Source of the DNA: an uncultured Bacteroidota bacterium
GTDB taxonomy: Bacteria > Bacteroidota > Bacteroidia > Bacteroidales > F082
NCBI GenBank assembly: GCA_937912115.1
Contig: CALDOI010000306.1
Location: 1 to 56,734, forward strand
DNA length: 56,734 bases
Direction of reading: 5' to 3'
The translations under genes were made by a program, and so were the position numbers. Below, piece by piece: positions 18,066-27,354 of this stretch (its first letter is position 1; the number at the start of each line of letters is the position of its first letter). Below the pieces are notes generated by a model, which worked only from the letters and a program-made list of their open reading frames with translations, did no database searches and was not told where the DNA came from.

Positions 18066-18755
18066 ATGATTGGAACAATAGTTAATATTCTGGCAATAAT
18101 TGTTGGAAGCTCATTGGGGTTATTTCTAAATAAGAGATTACCCAACCGGTTTATCAAAACCTTTTTTCAGGTAATTGGATTATTTACCATTTTCCTGGGC
18201 ATTTCGATGGCACTCGAAACAACTCATATATTGCATATGATAATGGCATTAATTACCGGAGCAATTATAGGTGAGGCATTAAAGATTCAGCAAGGAGTTG
18301 AAAGAATGGGTGATTTTTTGAAACGAAAGCTAAAAATTCGTAATGGTAAATTTACCGAGGGCTTAGTAACTGCATTCTTACTTTATTGTATTGGGTCGTT
18401 AACAATCCTAGGTGCTATTGAAGCTGGCCTTACCGGCGATCAGGAATTAATTTACATTAAGTCGTTAATGGATGGAGTATCATCCATTGCTTTGGCTGCC
18501 GGTCTTGGAATAGGAGTGATGTTTTCGGTAGTTCCTCTATTAATTTTTCAGGGAGGAATAACTCTATTGGCATCACTGTTTGGCGATTTTATTCCGCAAA
18601 TTATGGTTATCGAAATGTCGGCGGTTGGTGGAATATTATTGATTGGAATGGGGATTAGTATACTCGATATTAAGAAAATCAACGTGATGAATATGTTACC
18701 GGCATTGGTTACAATAATATTATTACTATGGCTTTTTCCGGCAGTTGGGATATAG
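18066..18755 (+). CDS. DUF554 family membrane protein
   Basis: 229 residues with about seven hydrophobic segments, beginning MIGTIVNILAIIVGSSLGLFLNKRLP. The conserved pattern GxxGxxxxxxEAGLTGDQ and the central IKSLMDGVSSIALAAGLGIGVMFSVVPLLIFQGGITL are typical of the DUF554 (YdfK/YqgA-like) family of inner-membrane proteins with unclear function, possibly transporters. The gene is preceded by an AT-rich 160-base stretch (17903-18065) that holds a few CCAATGAC-like repeats and no gene. Confidence 0.88.
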   Translation: MIGTIVNILAIIVGSSLGLFLNKRLPNRFIKTFFQVIGLFTIFLGISMALETTHILHMIMALITGAIIGEALKIQQGVERMGDFLKRKLKIRNGKFTEGLVTAFLLYCIGSLTILGAIEAGLTGDQELIYIKSLMDGVSSIALAAGLGIGVMFSVVPLLIFQGGITLLASLFGDFIPQIMVIEMSAVGGILLIGMGISILDIKKINVMNMLPALVTIILLLWLFPAVGI

Positions 18756-18771
18756 ATTAAACTTATTTCAT

Positions 18772-18909
18772 ATGGATCATGTCTCTAATGAAATTTGCCC
18801 AAATTGTTACAAAGAATATGATGGAATATTCAACTTTTGTCCTCATTGTGGTCAGCCAAAAATAATCGCTGATTTATCCATTAAATTTTTTGTTGTAACT
18901 ATTATTTGA
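18772..18909 (+). CDS. possible 45-aa zinc-ribbon mini-protein or remnant
   Basis: A short frame from ATG to TGA starts MDHVSNEICPNCYKEYDGIF. It contains CPNC and CPHCG 14 residues apart, the pattern of a zinc ribbon, then a hydrophobic end (IKFFVVTII). It resembles the N-terminus of Bacteroidota zinc-ribbon membrane proteins such as DUF3667 proteins, and may be a truncated remnant. It lies 17 bases after the DUF554 stop and could be co-transcribed with it. Confidence 0.4.
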   Translation: MDHVSNEICPNCYKEYDGIFNFCPHCGQPKIIADLSIKFFVVTII

Positions 18910-18970
18910 AATTTTAAAGTTTATAGGAATTAATATTAACTTTGTTTCGATAATGTGTAAACTAGGTTTA

Positions 18971-19246
18971 ATGGCAACAAAGGAAAAAACATCTGTTACT
19001 CCTGATTTAGATGAGAAACAAGAAACTATCAGGAATTTAATCCTTTTTAATGATGATTATAATACATTTGATTTTATCATTGATGCACTTGTAGAGGTTT
19101 GTAAGCATAGCTTCGAACAAGCTGAAAATTGTGCATTAATTGCACATTACAATGGTAAATGTAAAATAAAGAAAGGGACGATGGATATCGTTAGGCCAAT
19201 ATATGTTGAAATGACGAACAGACAGATTACAGTAGAAATAGTTTAA
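18971..19246 (+). CDS. clpS: ClpS-like ATP-dependent Clp protease adaptor
   Basis: 91 residues from the ATG at 18971. An in-frame ATG at 18953 would give a longer form, but it lies only 8 bases after a -7-like TAACTTTG (18937-18944), so the second ATG is more likely. The core LFNDDYNTFDFIIDALVEVCKHSFEQAENCALIAHYNGKC has the ND..T...V/I...L pattern of ClpS, which delivers N-end-rule substrates to ClpAP. The conserved Met-rich binding site is only partly visible. It belongs to the divergent ClpS-like group common in Bacteroidota. Confidence 0.85.
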   Translation: MATKEKTSVTPDLDEKQETIRNLILFNDDYNTFDFIIDALVEVCKHSFEQAENCALIAHYNGKCKIKKGTMDIVRPIYVEMTNRQITVEIV

Positions 19247-19264
19247 TAGATAAAATTATCACTT

Positions 19265-19732
19265 ATGTGGACAGTAATAGCAATACTAATTATTATAGGA
19301 TTACTAATGATGATTCTTGAGATTATTGTAATACCGGGAGCCGGGTTTGCTGGCATAATTGGTTTTATTTTAATGGCTGCCGGAATATGGCTGGCATATT
19401 CGAAAGTGGGTATCATGGCCGGTAATATTACTCTTGCTTCTACTCTTGCAATTAATGTACTTGGACTGATTTTAACTCTGCGATCGAAGACTTGGAAACG
19501 AGCAAAATTGAAAACTGTTAACTCGGGCAAAGTAAACGAAATTGATTTGAATAAGATAAAAATTGGTGAAATTGGAACAACAATTTCCAGATGTGCACCA
19601 ATGGGGAAGGCGAATTTCAATAATATATATTATGAAGTAAGCACATTATCGGAATTTATTAACGAGAATCAAAAAGTTGAAATTATAAGAATATCAGGAA
19701 ATAAAATTTATATAAAAACAATTAATAATTAA
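19265..19732 (+). CDS. NfeD-like membrane protein
   Basis: 155 residues. Two to three N-terminal hydrophobic segments ([40 protein letters not shown] and [17 protein letters not shown]) are followed by a soluble C-terminal OB-fold part, beginning [19 protein letters not shown] and ending [16 protein letters not shown]. This is the short NfeD type that pairs with a flotillin-like SPFH protein. It ends 2 bases before floA, so the two are almost certainly one operon. Confidence 0.88.
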   Translation: MWTVIAILIIIGLLMMILEIIVIPGAGFAGIIGFILMAAGIWLAYSKVGIMAGNITLASTLAINVLGLILTLRSKTWKRAKLKTVNSGKVNEIDLNKIKIGEIGTTISRCAPMGKANFNNIYYEVSTLSEFINENQKVEIIRISGNKIYIKTINN

Positions 19733-19734
19733 TC

Positions 19735-20724
19735 ATGGAAAGTGTTTATTTACTACTAGCAATAGGTTTAGGGTCAATCTTTTTACTCTGGATACTATTT
19801 TATTTTGTACCGGTAGGATTGTGGTTTACTGCTCTTGTATCTGATGTACGAATTTCTTTATTACAACTTGTACTTATGCGTTGGAGGAAGGTGCCACCAC
19901 GTATAATCGTAAATAGTTTAATTACATCTACAAAAGCAGGACTTCGTTTACAGCGTGATGATTTAGAGGCACATTACCTTGCTGGAGGACATGTTCAGCA
20001 AGTAGTAAATGCACTTATTTCAGCTGATAAAGCAAATATTGCCCTAGATTTTAAAACGGCTACAGCAATTGACCTTGCTGGACGTGATGTTCTGGAAGCT
20101 GTACAAATGTCAGTAAATCCAAAAGTTATTGACACAAAAAAAATTGCTGCAGTAGCAAAGGATGGTATTCAGTTATTAGCTATGGCACGAGTTACTGTAA
20201 GAGCTAACATTGCTCAACTAGTTGGAGGGGCAGGTGAAGAAACTGTACTTGCTCGCGTTGGTGAAGGTATTGTTTCATCCATTGGATCGGCTCATTCCCA
20301 CAAGGCCGTGCTGGAGAATCCAGATAGTATTTCTAAAGTCGTTCTTGCCAAAGGTCTGGATTCAGGTACTGCTTTTGAAATTCTCTCAATTGATATTGCT
20401 GATATTGATATTGGAAAAAATATTGGTGCTGAACTACAAATGGATCAGGCAAATGCCGATAAAAATATTGCTCAGGCTAAAGCCGAGGAAAGAAGAGCCA
20501 TGGCTGTTGCACATGAACAGGAAATGAAAGCTAAAGCACAGGAATCACGTGCAAATGTTATTCAGGCAGAGGCAGAAATTCCAAAAGCAATTGCTGAAGC
20601 CTTCCGCTCAGGCAATTTAGGTATTATGGATTATTATAAGTTTAGAAACATCCAGGCTGATACCACGATGCGTGAATCAATTGCTGAAAATCCTTCAGTT
20701 GATGATACAAATAAAGAATTGTAG
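19735..20724 (+). CDS. floA: flotillin-like protein FloA (SPFH domain)
   Basis: 329 residues. An N-terminal hydrophobic hairpin ([21 protein letters not shown] and onward) anchors it to the inner face of the membrane. It is followed by the SPFH core around 55-215 ([67 protein letters not shown]). A long Ala/Glu/Lys-rich coiled coil (about 235-290) then has [20 protein letters not shown]. Bacterial FloA forms membrane microdomains and acts with NfeD. Length matches the family (about 330). A strong hairpin at 20751-20789 follows the stop. Confidence 0.93.
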   Translation: MESVYLLLAIGLGSIFLLWILFYFVPVGLWFTALVSDVRISLLQLVLMRWRKVPPRIIVNSLITSTKAGLRLQRDDLEAHYLAGGHVQQVVNALISADKANIALDFKTATAIDLAGRDVLEAVQMSVNPKVIDTKKIAAVAKDGIQLLAMARVTVRANIAQLVGGAGEETVLARVGEGIVSSIGSAHSHKAVLENPDSISKVVLAKGLDSGTAFEILSIDIADIDIGKNIGAELQMDQANADKNIAQAKAEERRAMAVAHEQEMKAKAQESRANVIQAEAEIPKAIAEAFRSGNLGIMDYYKFRNIQADTTMRESIAENPSVDDTNKEL

Positions 20725-20750
20725 TAAGTATTATTTTTACTACTAATTTA

Positions 20751-20789
20751 AATTCCGGCTTAGTTACTTTATGTAATTAAGCCGGAATT
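20751..20789 (+). terminator. long perfect hairpin after floA, probable terminator or processing element
   Basis: AATTCCGGCTTA (20751-20762) pairs with TAAGCCGGAATT (20778-20789). The stem extends inward through a G-U pair and TTAC/GTAA (20764-20767 with 20773-20776). This gives a 17-bp stem with a 5-base TTTAT loop. Unlike the other terminators here it lacks a strong T tract (GTTATAATTAC follows), so it may end the transcript inefficiently or act as an mRNA 3' stabiliser. Confidence 0.65.
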
Positions 20790-20877
20790 GTTATAATTAC
20801 AATAATTTATATAATTGCATCTCGAATCGATGATCAGAATTAATTCGAATTGAGTATCTTGCGACAAATTTTTTAGT

Positions 20878-21903
20878 ATGAAATTTACTGCCCAACAAAT
20901 CGCCTCCGCCCTTAATGGTACAGTAGACGGTGATCCAAATGCTGAAGTAAGCAATCTGTCAAAAATTGAAGAAGGCTTACCCGGAACTTTAAGTTTTCTG
21001 GCTAATCCTAAATACACAAGTTATATTTATGATACCAAGGCAACATTGGTAATTGTTAATAATAATTTTAAACCTGATAAACCAATTACAGCTACACTTA
21101 TTCGGGTTGAAGATGCATATTCCTCATTTGCAACACTTCTCGAAATGTATAATGAAGCGAAGGGAAAAAGAACAGGAATCTCATCCAAAGCAAGTATTAC
21201 TGAGTCGGCAACCATCGGAAAAAATGTTTTTGTTGGTGATTTTGCTACAATAGGTGAAAACACAATAATTGGTGATAATTGTATCATTTATCCAAATACA
21301 ACTATTGGTTATAAGTGTGTGTTAGGAAATAATACGATTATTTATCCGGGTGTTACAATTTATGATGATTGTATTGTTGGTAATGATTGTACATTGCATG
21401 CTGGCGTGGTAATTGGAGCAGATGGGTTTGGTTTTGCTCCTCAAAGTGATAATAACTATAAAAAAATACCTCAGATTGGTAATGTTATCCTTGAAGATAA
21501 TGTTGAGATTGGGGCAAATACTACCATCGACCGTGCAACTATTGGATCCACTATTATCCGTAAAGGTGCTAAAATAGATAACCTTATTCAAATTGCACAT
21601 AATGTTATTGTTGGCGAAAACACAATTATTGCAGCACAAACCGGTATTTCAGGCTCAACAAAAATTGGCAAAAATTGCTTGATAGGAGGTCAGGTGGGAA
21701 TTATTGGTCACCTGGAAATAGCAGATGGAGTAATGATAGCTGCCCAATCAGGAATTGGAAAGAGTATTTCAGAAGAAAATTCAGTTCATGAAGGATCTCC
21801 ATCATTTTTAAAGCGTGATTTTCAGAGGTCTTATATACACTTTCGTCGACTCGATAGTACAATAAAGCGAATAAATGAGCTTGAGCGAAAATTAAAAGAA
21901 TAA
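20878..21903 (+). CDS. lpxD: UDP-3-O-(3-hydroxyacyl)glucosamine N-acyltransferase
   Basis: 341 residues. Third step of lipid A synthesis: transfer of a 3-hydroxyacyl chain from ACP to the amino group of UDP-3-O-acylglucosamine. N-terminal uridine-binding domain ([33 protein letters not shown]), then left-handed beta-helix hexapeptide repeats from about 100 to 310. A catalytic His is expected in the [12 protein letters not shown] ... [23 protein letters not shown] region and in [17 protein letters not shown] coiled C-terminal helix ends the protein. Full length. First gene of the lipid A cluster; a 216-base gap without a gene separates it from lpxC-fabZ. Confidence 0.95.
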   Translation: MKFTAQQIASALNGTVDGDPNAEVSNLSKIEEGLPGTLSFLANPKYTSYIYDTKATLVIVNNNFKPDKPITATLIRVEDAYSSFATLLEMYNEAKGKRTGISSKASITESATIGKNVFVGDFATIGENTIIGDNCIIYPNTTIGYKCVLGNNTIIYPGVTIYDDCIVGNDCTLHAGVVIGADGFGFAPQSDNNYKKIPQIGNVILEDNVEIGANTTIDRATIGSTIIRKGAKIDNLIQIAHNVIVGENTIIAAQTGISGSTKIGKNCLIGGQVGIIGHLEIADGVMIAAQSGIGKSISEENSVHEGSPSFLKRDFQRSYIHFRRLDSTIKRINELERKLKE

Positions 21904-22119
21904 GAGTATTTACTCCAGCTTTTAATTAAATGGGCACTAAACCCTATTCCAAATATGCATTATTAAGTCAGTTTTAGCAGGATTGTACAAGAGGTAATTT
22001 ACTATATATAATAACATTTAGGGATAAATAATTCAATTAAAAAACGGTTCTGGCAAAATTGATTATTTTTGCGAAATTCTGACCATATCAATATCGGGAT
22101 GAACAATTCAAATTTTTAA

Positions 22120-23517
22120 ATGGCTGATAAACAAAAGACGATAGGCAAATCCGTAACAATAAGTGGTACAGGACTTCATACTGGACAACTTGGGGAAATG
22201 ACTTTTCATAGTGCTCCGGTAAATCATGGAATTAAATTTAGAAGAGTGGACATTGAATCAAATCCAATTATTGATGCCGATGTTAGCCTTGTGGTTAATA
22301 CTGAAAGAGGGACAACACTTGCCAAGAATAGTGTATTTATTTATACTCCCGAACATGTGTTGGCTGCCTTTATGGGTATGGGTATCGATAATGTGCTTAT
22401 TGATTTGGATATGGAGGAGATTCCAATTAAAGATGGCTCTTCAAAGTATTTTATTGAAGCTGTTAAAGAGGCAGGAATAGTTGAGCAAAATGCCTTACGG
22501 AAGTATCTTGTTATTAAGGAACCTATTTCATATGAAATACCCGAAAGTCGAGTTAAATTGCTAATTGAACCTGCTGAAGAATTTTCGATTTCTGTTGTGA
22601 TAGATTATGAAACAGATGTATTGGGACAGCAGGAGGCACATTTGGATAGCATCCACAATTTTGAGGATGAGATTGCTTCTTGCAGGACTTTTGTGTTTCT
22701 TCATGAACTTGAATTTTTATTGAGTAATAACCTCATAAAAGGAGGCGATCTTAATAATGCAATTGTCTTTGTTAACAGGGAAGTTTCACAGGAAGATTTG
22801 GATAAACTTGCAGAGTTGTTTAACAAACCCAAAGTTAAAGTTAAGCCTAATGGGATACTCAATAATCTTGACTTAATCTACCAAAACGAACCAGCACGAC
22901 ATAAATTATTAGACATTATTGGTGATATTTCTTTATTGGGAATGCCAATAAAGGGTAGAATTACGGCTACCAGACCAGGTCATCAGGCTAATACTGAATT
23001 TGCAAAAAAAATAAGAAACCATAAAATAAATAAAGCTATGCTGAAGAAACCTCCTTTTGACATTTATGCCAAACCATATTACGACATAAATGATATAAAA
23101 AAGATACTTCCCCATCGACCCCCATTTTTGTTGGTTGATAAGGTGCTGCAGATGAGTGATGACCATATTGTAGCAATGAAAAGTGTTTCGTTGAATGAGC
23201 CCTATTTTGTTGGCCATTTTCCAGATGAACCGATAATGCCAGGTGTACTTCAAGTTGAGGCAATGGCTCAGGCTGGCGGTATATTTGTACTCAATTCGGT
23301 TGATCAACCTGAATTGTATTCCACATACTTCTTAAAGATCAATGATGTAAGATTTAGATCGAAAGTAGTTCCTGGTGATGTCCTTGTTTTTTCAATCGAA
23401 TTAACCGCTCCCATAAAAAGGGGTATATGCTCTATGCATGGTAAAGCTTATGTGGGAGATAAGCTGGTTATGGAGGGCCATTTAGTTGCTCAAATAATTA
23501 AGAATAAAGAAAAATAG
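22120..23517 (+). CDS. lpxC-fabZ: fused UDP-3-O-acyl-GlcNAc deacetylase / 3-hydroxyacyl-ACP dehydratase
   Basis: 465 residues with two enzymes in one chain. The LpxC half (about 1-305) shows SVTISGTGLHTG, YTPEHVLAAFMGMGIDN (zinc His near 78) and ARHKLLDIIGDISLLG (zinc His and catalytic Asp/His region). It removes acetate from UDP-3-O-acyl-GlcNAc, the committed step of lipid A. The FabZ half (about 320-460) shows DIKKILPHRPPFLLVDKV, GHFPDEPIMPGVLQVEAMAQAGG (catalytic His and Glu) and dehydrates 3-hydroxyacyl-ACP. The fusion is characteristic of Bacteroidota and puts the acyl-ACP competitor for LpxA/LpxD together with LpxC. A -7-like TATTTTTG is at 22064-22071. Confidence 0.96.
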   Translation: MADKQKTIGKSVTISGTGLHTGQLGEMTFHSAPVNHGIKFRRVDIESNPIIDADVSLVVNTERGTTLAKNSVFIYTPEHVLAAFMGMGIDNVLIDLDMEEIPIKDGSSKYFIEAVKEAGIVEQNALRKYLVIKEPISYEIPESRVKLLIEPAEEFSISVVIDYETDVLGQQEAHLDSIHNFEDEIASCRTFVFLHELEFLLSNNLIKGGDLNNAIVFVNREVSQEDLDKLAELFNKPKVKVKPNGILNNLDLIYQNEPARHKLLDIIGDISLLGMPIKGRITATRPGHQANTEFAKKIRNHKINKAMLKKPPFDIYAKPYYDINDIKKILPHRPPFLLVDKVLQMSDDHIVAMKSVSLNEPYFVGHFPDEPIMPGVLQVEAMAQAGGIFVLNSVDQPELYSTYFLKINDVRFRSKVVPGDVLVFSIELTAPIKRGICSMHGKAYVGDKLVMEGHLVAQIIKNKEK

Positions 23518-23528
23518 AACCAAAGAAC

Positions 23529-24326
23529 ATGAATCAACCACTAGCATATGTTCATCCTCAGGCAAAAATTGCACCTAATGTTGTAATCGAACCTTTTGTG
23601 AATATCGAAAAAAATGTAGTTATTGAAGAAGGAACCTGGATAGGATCGAATGTAACTATAATGGAAGGAGCTCGAATTGGAAAGAACTGTAGGATTTTTC
23701 CAGGAGCTGTTATTTCCGCAATACCCCAAGACCTTAAGTTTGATGGAGAAGAAACCATAGTAAAGATTGGTAACAACGTAACTATTAGAGAGTTTGTTAC
23801 CATTAACCGAGGAACTAAGGCCAGTATGGAAACTGTAATTGGAAATAATTGTCTGTTAATGGCCTATGTTCATATTGCACACGATTGTATTCTTGGTAAT
23901 AATGTAATTCTGGCAAATGCAGCTACCCTTGCTGGCCATATTGATATTGGTGAATGGGCAATTGTAGGAGGCCTGGCAGCTGTTCATCAATTTGTACATA
24001 TTGGAACGCATTCAATGATTTCGGGTGGTAGCATGGTTCGTAAGGATGTGCCACCATATGTTAAAGCAGGCAGAGAACCTCTTTCATTTGCCGGAGTAAA
24101 TTCAATTGGATTAAGAAGGCGAGGGTTTCCAAATGAAAGAATAAATGACATTCAAGATATATACCGTATTCTTTTTCTTAAAGGACAAAACGTTACTCAA
24201 GCCGTTCGCTATATTGAACGAAATTTAGCTGCAACTGATGAAAGAGATGAAATACTTAGCTTTATAGCCAATTCTCAACGTGGGTTAATGAAAGGCTATA
24301 CCAGAATGAGAGATAGAAATTTATAG
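23529..24326 (+). CDS. lpxA: acyl-ACP--UDP-N-acetylglucosamine O-acyltransferase
   Basis: 265 residues. First acylation of lipid A: transfer of a 3-hydroxyacyl chain to O-3 of UDP-GlcNAc. Left-handed beta-helix repeats run from residue 10 to about 190. The catalytic His lies in the LLMAYVHIAHDCILGNNVI block, and GLAAVHQFVHIGTHSMISGGSMV and NSIGLRRRGFP are LpxA-specific. A C-terminal alpha-helical domain ends the chain. It begins 11 bases after the LpxC-FabZ stop, so it is co-transcribed and perhaps translationally linked. Confidence 0.96.
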   Translation: MNQPLAYVHPQAKIAPNVVIEPFVNIEKNVVIEEGTWIGSNVTIMEGARIGKNCRIFPGAVISAIPQDLKFDGEETIVKIGNNVTIREFVTINRGTKASMETVIGNNCLLMAYVHIAHDCILGNNVILANAATLAGHIDIGEWAIVGGLAAVHQFVHIGTHSMISGGSMVRKDVPPYVKAGREPLSFAGVNSIGLRRRGFPNERINDIQDIYRILFLKGQNVTQAVRYIERNLAATDERDEILSFIANSQRGLMKGYTRMRDRNL

Positions 24327-24355
24327 TAATTCCGATTTAATTATTAAAAAATATT

Positions 24356-24922
24356 ATGGCAACAACAGCTGATTTTAGAAACGGACTATGCATAATGCAC
24401 AATGGTGATCTTTTTACCATTTCTGAGTTTCAACATGTTAAACCCGGAAAAGGCCCTGCCTTTGTACGTACAAAACTTAAAAATGTTAAAACGGGAAGAC
24501 TTCTAACTAACACATTTACTTCTGGATTTAAGATTGATATTCAAAGGGTTGAAAGAAGAACATATCAATATTTATACAATGAGGGTGATACTTTTCATTT
24601 TATGAATACAGAGGATTATGAGCAAACATTTATTGATAGATCTTTAGTTCCTGCACCCGATTTATTAAAAGAAGGTCAAGAAGTAATCATCGCATATCAT
24701 GGTGAAACAGATTCGGCAATTTTATGTGAGATGCCCACATACGTGGTACTTGAAGTTACATATACAGAGCCTGGTGATAGAGGAAACACTGCAACAAACA
24801 CATTTAAGGATGCTACAGTTGAAACCAATACTACCGTTAAAGTTCCTCTTTTTATAAATGAGGGCGATAAAATTAAAGTAGATACAAGAACCGGTCATTA
24901 TTCGGAACGGGTTAAGTCGTAA
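24356..24922 (+). CDS. efp: elongation factor P
   Basis: 188 residues, three beta-barrel domains. EF-P rescues ribosomes stalled at proline runs. The N-terminal loop [17 protein letters not shown] carries the Lys at the tip that is modified in many bacteria. The second domain has [25 protein letters not shown]-type sequence and the third ends with [25 protein letters not shown], the family signature. Length is standard. It sits inside the lipid A cluster 29 bases after lpxA and 5 bases before the second lpxD-like gene, an arrangement common in Bacteroidota. Confidence 0.96.
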   Translation: MATTADFRNGLCIMHNGDLFTISEFQHVKPGKGPAFVRTKLKNVKTGRLLTNTFTSGFKIDIQRVERRTYQYLYNEGDTFHFMNTEDYEQTFIDRSLVPAPDLLKEGQEVIIAYHGETDSAILCEMPTYVVLEVTYTEPGDRGNTATNTFKDATVETNTTVKVPLFINEGDKIKVDTRTGHYSERVKS

Positions 24923-24927
24923 TTCTT

Positions 24928-25860
24928 ATGGATTTTAATAAACCGCTTAATTTAAGTGAGATTGCTAATATTGTTAATGGAAAAGTAATTGGCGATCCAA
25001 ATGCAAGTGTAACCGGACTTAACGAATTACATGTTGTTAGATATGGTGATATAACATTTGTAGATCATCCCAAATATTATAAAAAAGTTCTCGAGTCGAA
25101 AGCTACTTATATAATAATAAATAAGGATGTTGAGGCTCCTGAGGGTAAATCATTAATTTTGCACGATGCACCTATGGATGCATTTAATTTGTTGATAACC
25201 CATTCTAGACCAATGGTGCCTGCTATAAGCATGATAAGTGAGACAGCTCACATTGGCAAAGGAACTATTGTTCAACCTGGAGTATTTGTTGGTAATAATG
25301 TTAAAATTGGTAGTAATTGTATTATCCATGCAAATGTGAGTATTTATGATAATACTATTATCGGCGATAACGTAATACTACATTCCAATACTGTAATTGG
25401 TGGAGATGCATTTTATTTTCAGAAACGCGAAAGTGGATATGTAAAGTTTTTATCAGCGGGTAGAGTTATTATTAATAGCAATGTTGAAATTGGTGCTTCT
25501 TGCTCAATTGATAAAGGAGTAACAGGTGACACTATTATTGGAGAAGGAACAAAAATGGATAATCAATGCCAGATTGGACATGATACTGTAATAGGTAAAC
25601 ATTGTTTAATTGGTGCTTTTGCTGCTATTGCAGGCGTTACCATTATTGAAGATGAAGTACTCATTTGGGCACGCGTTGCAATTAATAAGGATATTGTAAT
25701 CGGAAAGAAAGCCGTTATATTAGCTACATCAGCAGTTGATAAATCGATTGAAGGTGGAAAGGTATATATGGGATCACCGGTAATGGAGGTTCGACAATAC
25801 TGGAAATATTTTGCGTCTTTAAGGAAGGTCCCAGAGTTAATAAAGAAAATGAACCTTTAG
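24928..25860 (+). CDS. second LpxD-like hexapeptide acyltransferase
   Basis: 310 residues. Same domain order as LpxD at 20878: N-terminal uridine-binding-like domain ([41 protein letters not shown]) then beta-helix repeats (from about 105 to 265) with [23 protein letters not shown]-type sequence. The active-site region reads [12 protein letters not shown] ... [33 protein letters not shown], which differs from canonical LpxD ([16 protein letters not shown]). It is shorter than lpxD and probably acts on a different sugar or acyl donor. It starts 5 bases after efp. The paralogous pair is usual in the phylum, but the second copy has no proven reaction. Confidence 0.85.
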   Translation: MDFNKPLNLSEIANIVNGKVIGDPNASVTGLNELHVVRYGDITFVDHPKYYKKVLESKATYIIINKDVEAPEGKSLILHDAPMDAFNLLITHSRPMVPAISMISETAHIGKGTIVQPGVFVGNNVKIGSNCIIHANVSIYDNTIIGDNVILHSNTVIGGDAFYFQKRESGYVKFLSAGRVIINSNVEIGASCSIDKGVTGDTIIGEGTKMDNQCQIGHDTVIGKHCLIGAFAAIAGVTIIEDEVLIWARVAINKDIVIGKKAVILATSAVDKSIEGGKVYMGSPVMEVRQYWKYFASLRKVPELIKKMNL

Positions 25861-25870
25861 CACAAGAATT

Positions 25871-27331
25871 CTAAACCACATCATTTTCTGGTAAGGAGGT
25901 ATTCTTTAATCTTGCTATTCCGGGTAAGTGATATACATCAAGGGCAACAAGAATGGCGATAAATCCCCATACTGGTACCGATAATTTATCAGTATCAAGG
26001 AAATTATTAAGAAAGCCATGCGAAAAATATGTAATCAGTCCCAATAAAGCCATTAAACTTAAGAATTTAATATTTTTATCTCCATACTTATAAACCCGTA
26101 GTCCGGTTATTATTATGAATACCACCAACAGAATTATAATTAGCATGCCTGGTATTCCCATTTCGGCGAGTGGTCCGAGATATTCACTGTGAGCATTACC
26201 CTTATCACCAAGGTTCGTGCTAATTACTGTTTTTTCTTGTGAGCTTTGAAATGGGGAATAAACAAACTGATAAGTACCAGGACCCCATCCAAGTATTGGT
26301 TTTTCCTTATATAATCGAAGTGCGGCTTGCCATCTGTTAATTCTTTCCAGATTAGAAGCATCAGATGAAATATTCGTTATTGACTGAATATGCTCGACGA
26401 AATTAGCGGATGAATCTTGTTTATTCTTAGATAGCCTATCAAGTATCTGATGTTGAAATGTAAGGAAAGTACCTACAACCACTATAAATGAAATTGCAAT
26501 AATGTAAAACTTAACACGAAAAAAAATAAAAACCAGAACGGCAACAGACAAGATAATGCTAATCCATGCAGCACGTCCATATGAAAAAATAGTGCCAGTG
26601 ATTAATATTACAGTTGCTATAAAAGCATAAACTCTGTTTGTTGTTGTGGATTTTGGATAAAACAGAAATCCTGTGGCAACAGGTAAAAACATAGCTAAAG
26701 CAGCACCGTATGCTGTATGGTCGTTATAGAATGGTGACATGACCCAATGGCCAGCATCTTCCTCAAATCCATATTGCGAATGTTGAATAAGAGTATAGAT
26801 AACAACAATACATAAAGCCGCCATATATAGCCACATAAACTTTTTTATGTTAGAAATCTTCTTAAACATTATAGCAGCAACAAAATAAAATGGTACTACA
26901 AACCATAATCGTGAAAGAATAAATTTTAAGGAAACTATAGGTAATTCACTGGTGAACGATGTGAATAACATCCAGAGTAACGATATATATATTATATAAG
27001 ATATTGGGTGTGTTGCTATTTTTTTGTCGTAGCGTTGTTCAAATATTAAATTTGCTACAAAAAGCAGTAGTACTCCAAACATAAGGGGTTCGGTAGGTAA
27101 AGAAACACCTAAACCTCCTTCCATATCCCTGATCTCTACAGCAAAAGGGGTTAGAAATGTTATGAATAATAGGATTTTATCAAGTGAAATTAGATAATAA
27201 ACAAATATTACCAGTACTATTGGAAGTAAAAAAAACCAATATGCATTTTTTTCCAGTACAAGATAGAAATTAACAACCAGAAATATGGCCGTAATTATAT
27301 ATACCCAAACTATTTTAGATTTTTCAGTCAA
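25871..27331 (-). CDS. O-antigen ligase / Wzy-family membrane protein
   Basis: 486 residues with about 11-12 hydrophobic segments. A large periplasmic loop near 320-390 carries the Wzy_C/WaaL-type block RINRWQAALRLYKEKPILGWGPGTYQFVY, followed by NAHSEYLGPLAEMGIPGML with the conserved His. Such proteins join polysaccharide to lipid A core or polymerise O-units; ligase and polymerase roles cannot be separated from sequence alone. It faces the lpxD-like gene tail to tail (10-base gap). It is the last gene of a minus-strand cluster flippase - Wzz - Wzz - ligase without glycosyltransferases. Confidence 0.85.
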   Translation of the reverse strand: MTEKSKIVWVYIITAIFLVVNFYLVLEKNAYWFFLLPIVLVIFVYYLISLDKILLFITFLTPFAVEIRDMEGGLGVSLPTEPLMFGVLLLFVANLIFEQRYDKKIATHPISYIIYISLLWMLFTSFTSELPIVSLKFILSRLWFVVPFYFVAAIMFKKISNIKKFMWLYMAALCIVVIYTLIQHSQYGFEEDAGHWVMSPFYNDHTAYGAALAMFLPVATGFLFYPKSTTTNRVYAFIATVILITGTIFSYGRAAWISIILSVAVLVFIFFRVKFYIIAISFIVVVGTFLTFQHQILDRLSKNKQDSSANFVEHIQSITNISSDASNLERINRWQAALRLYKEKPILGWGPGTYQFVYSPFQSSQEKTVISTNLGDKGNAHSEYLGPLAEMGIPGMLIIILLVVFIIITGLRVYKYGDKNIKFLSLMALLGLITYFSHGFLNNFLDTDKLSVPVWGFIAILVALDVYHLPGIARLKNTSLPENDVV

Positions 27332-27354
27332 ATTAAAAATTGTTGGATTAGTAT

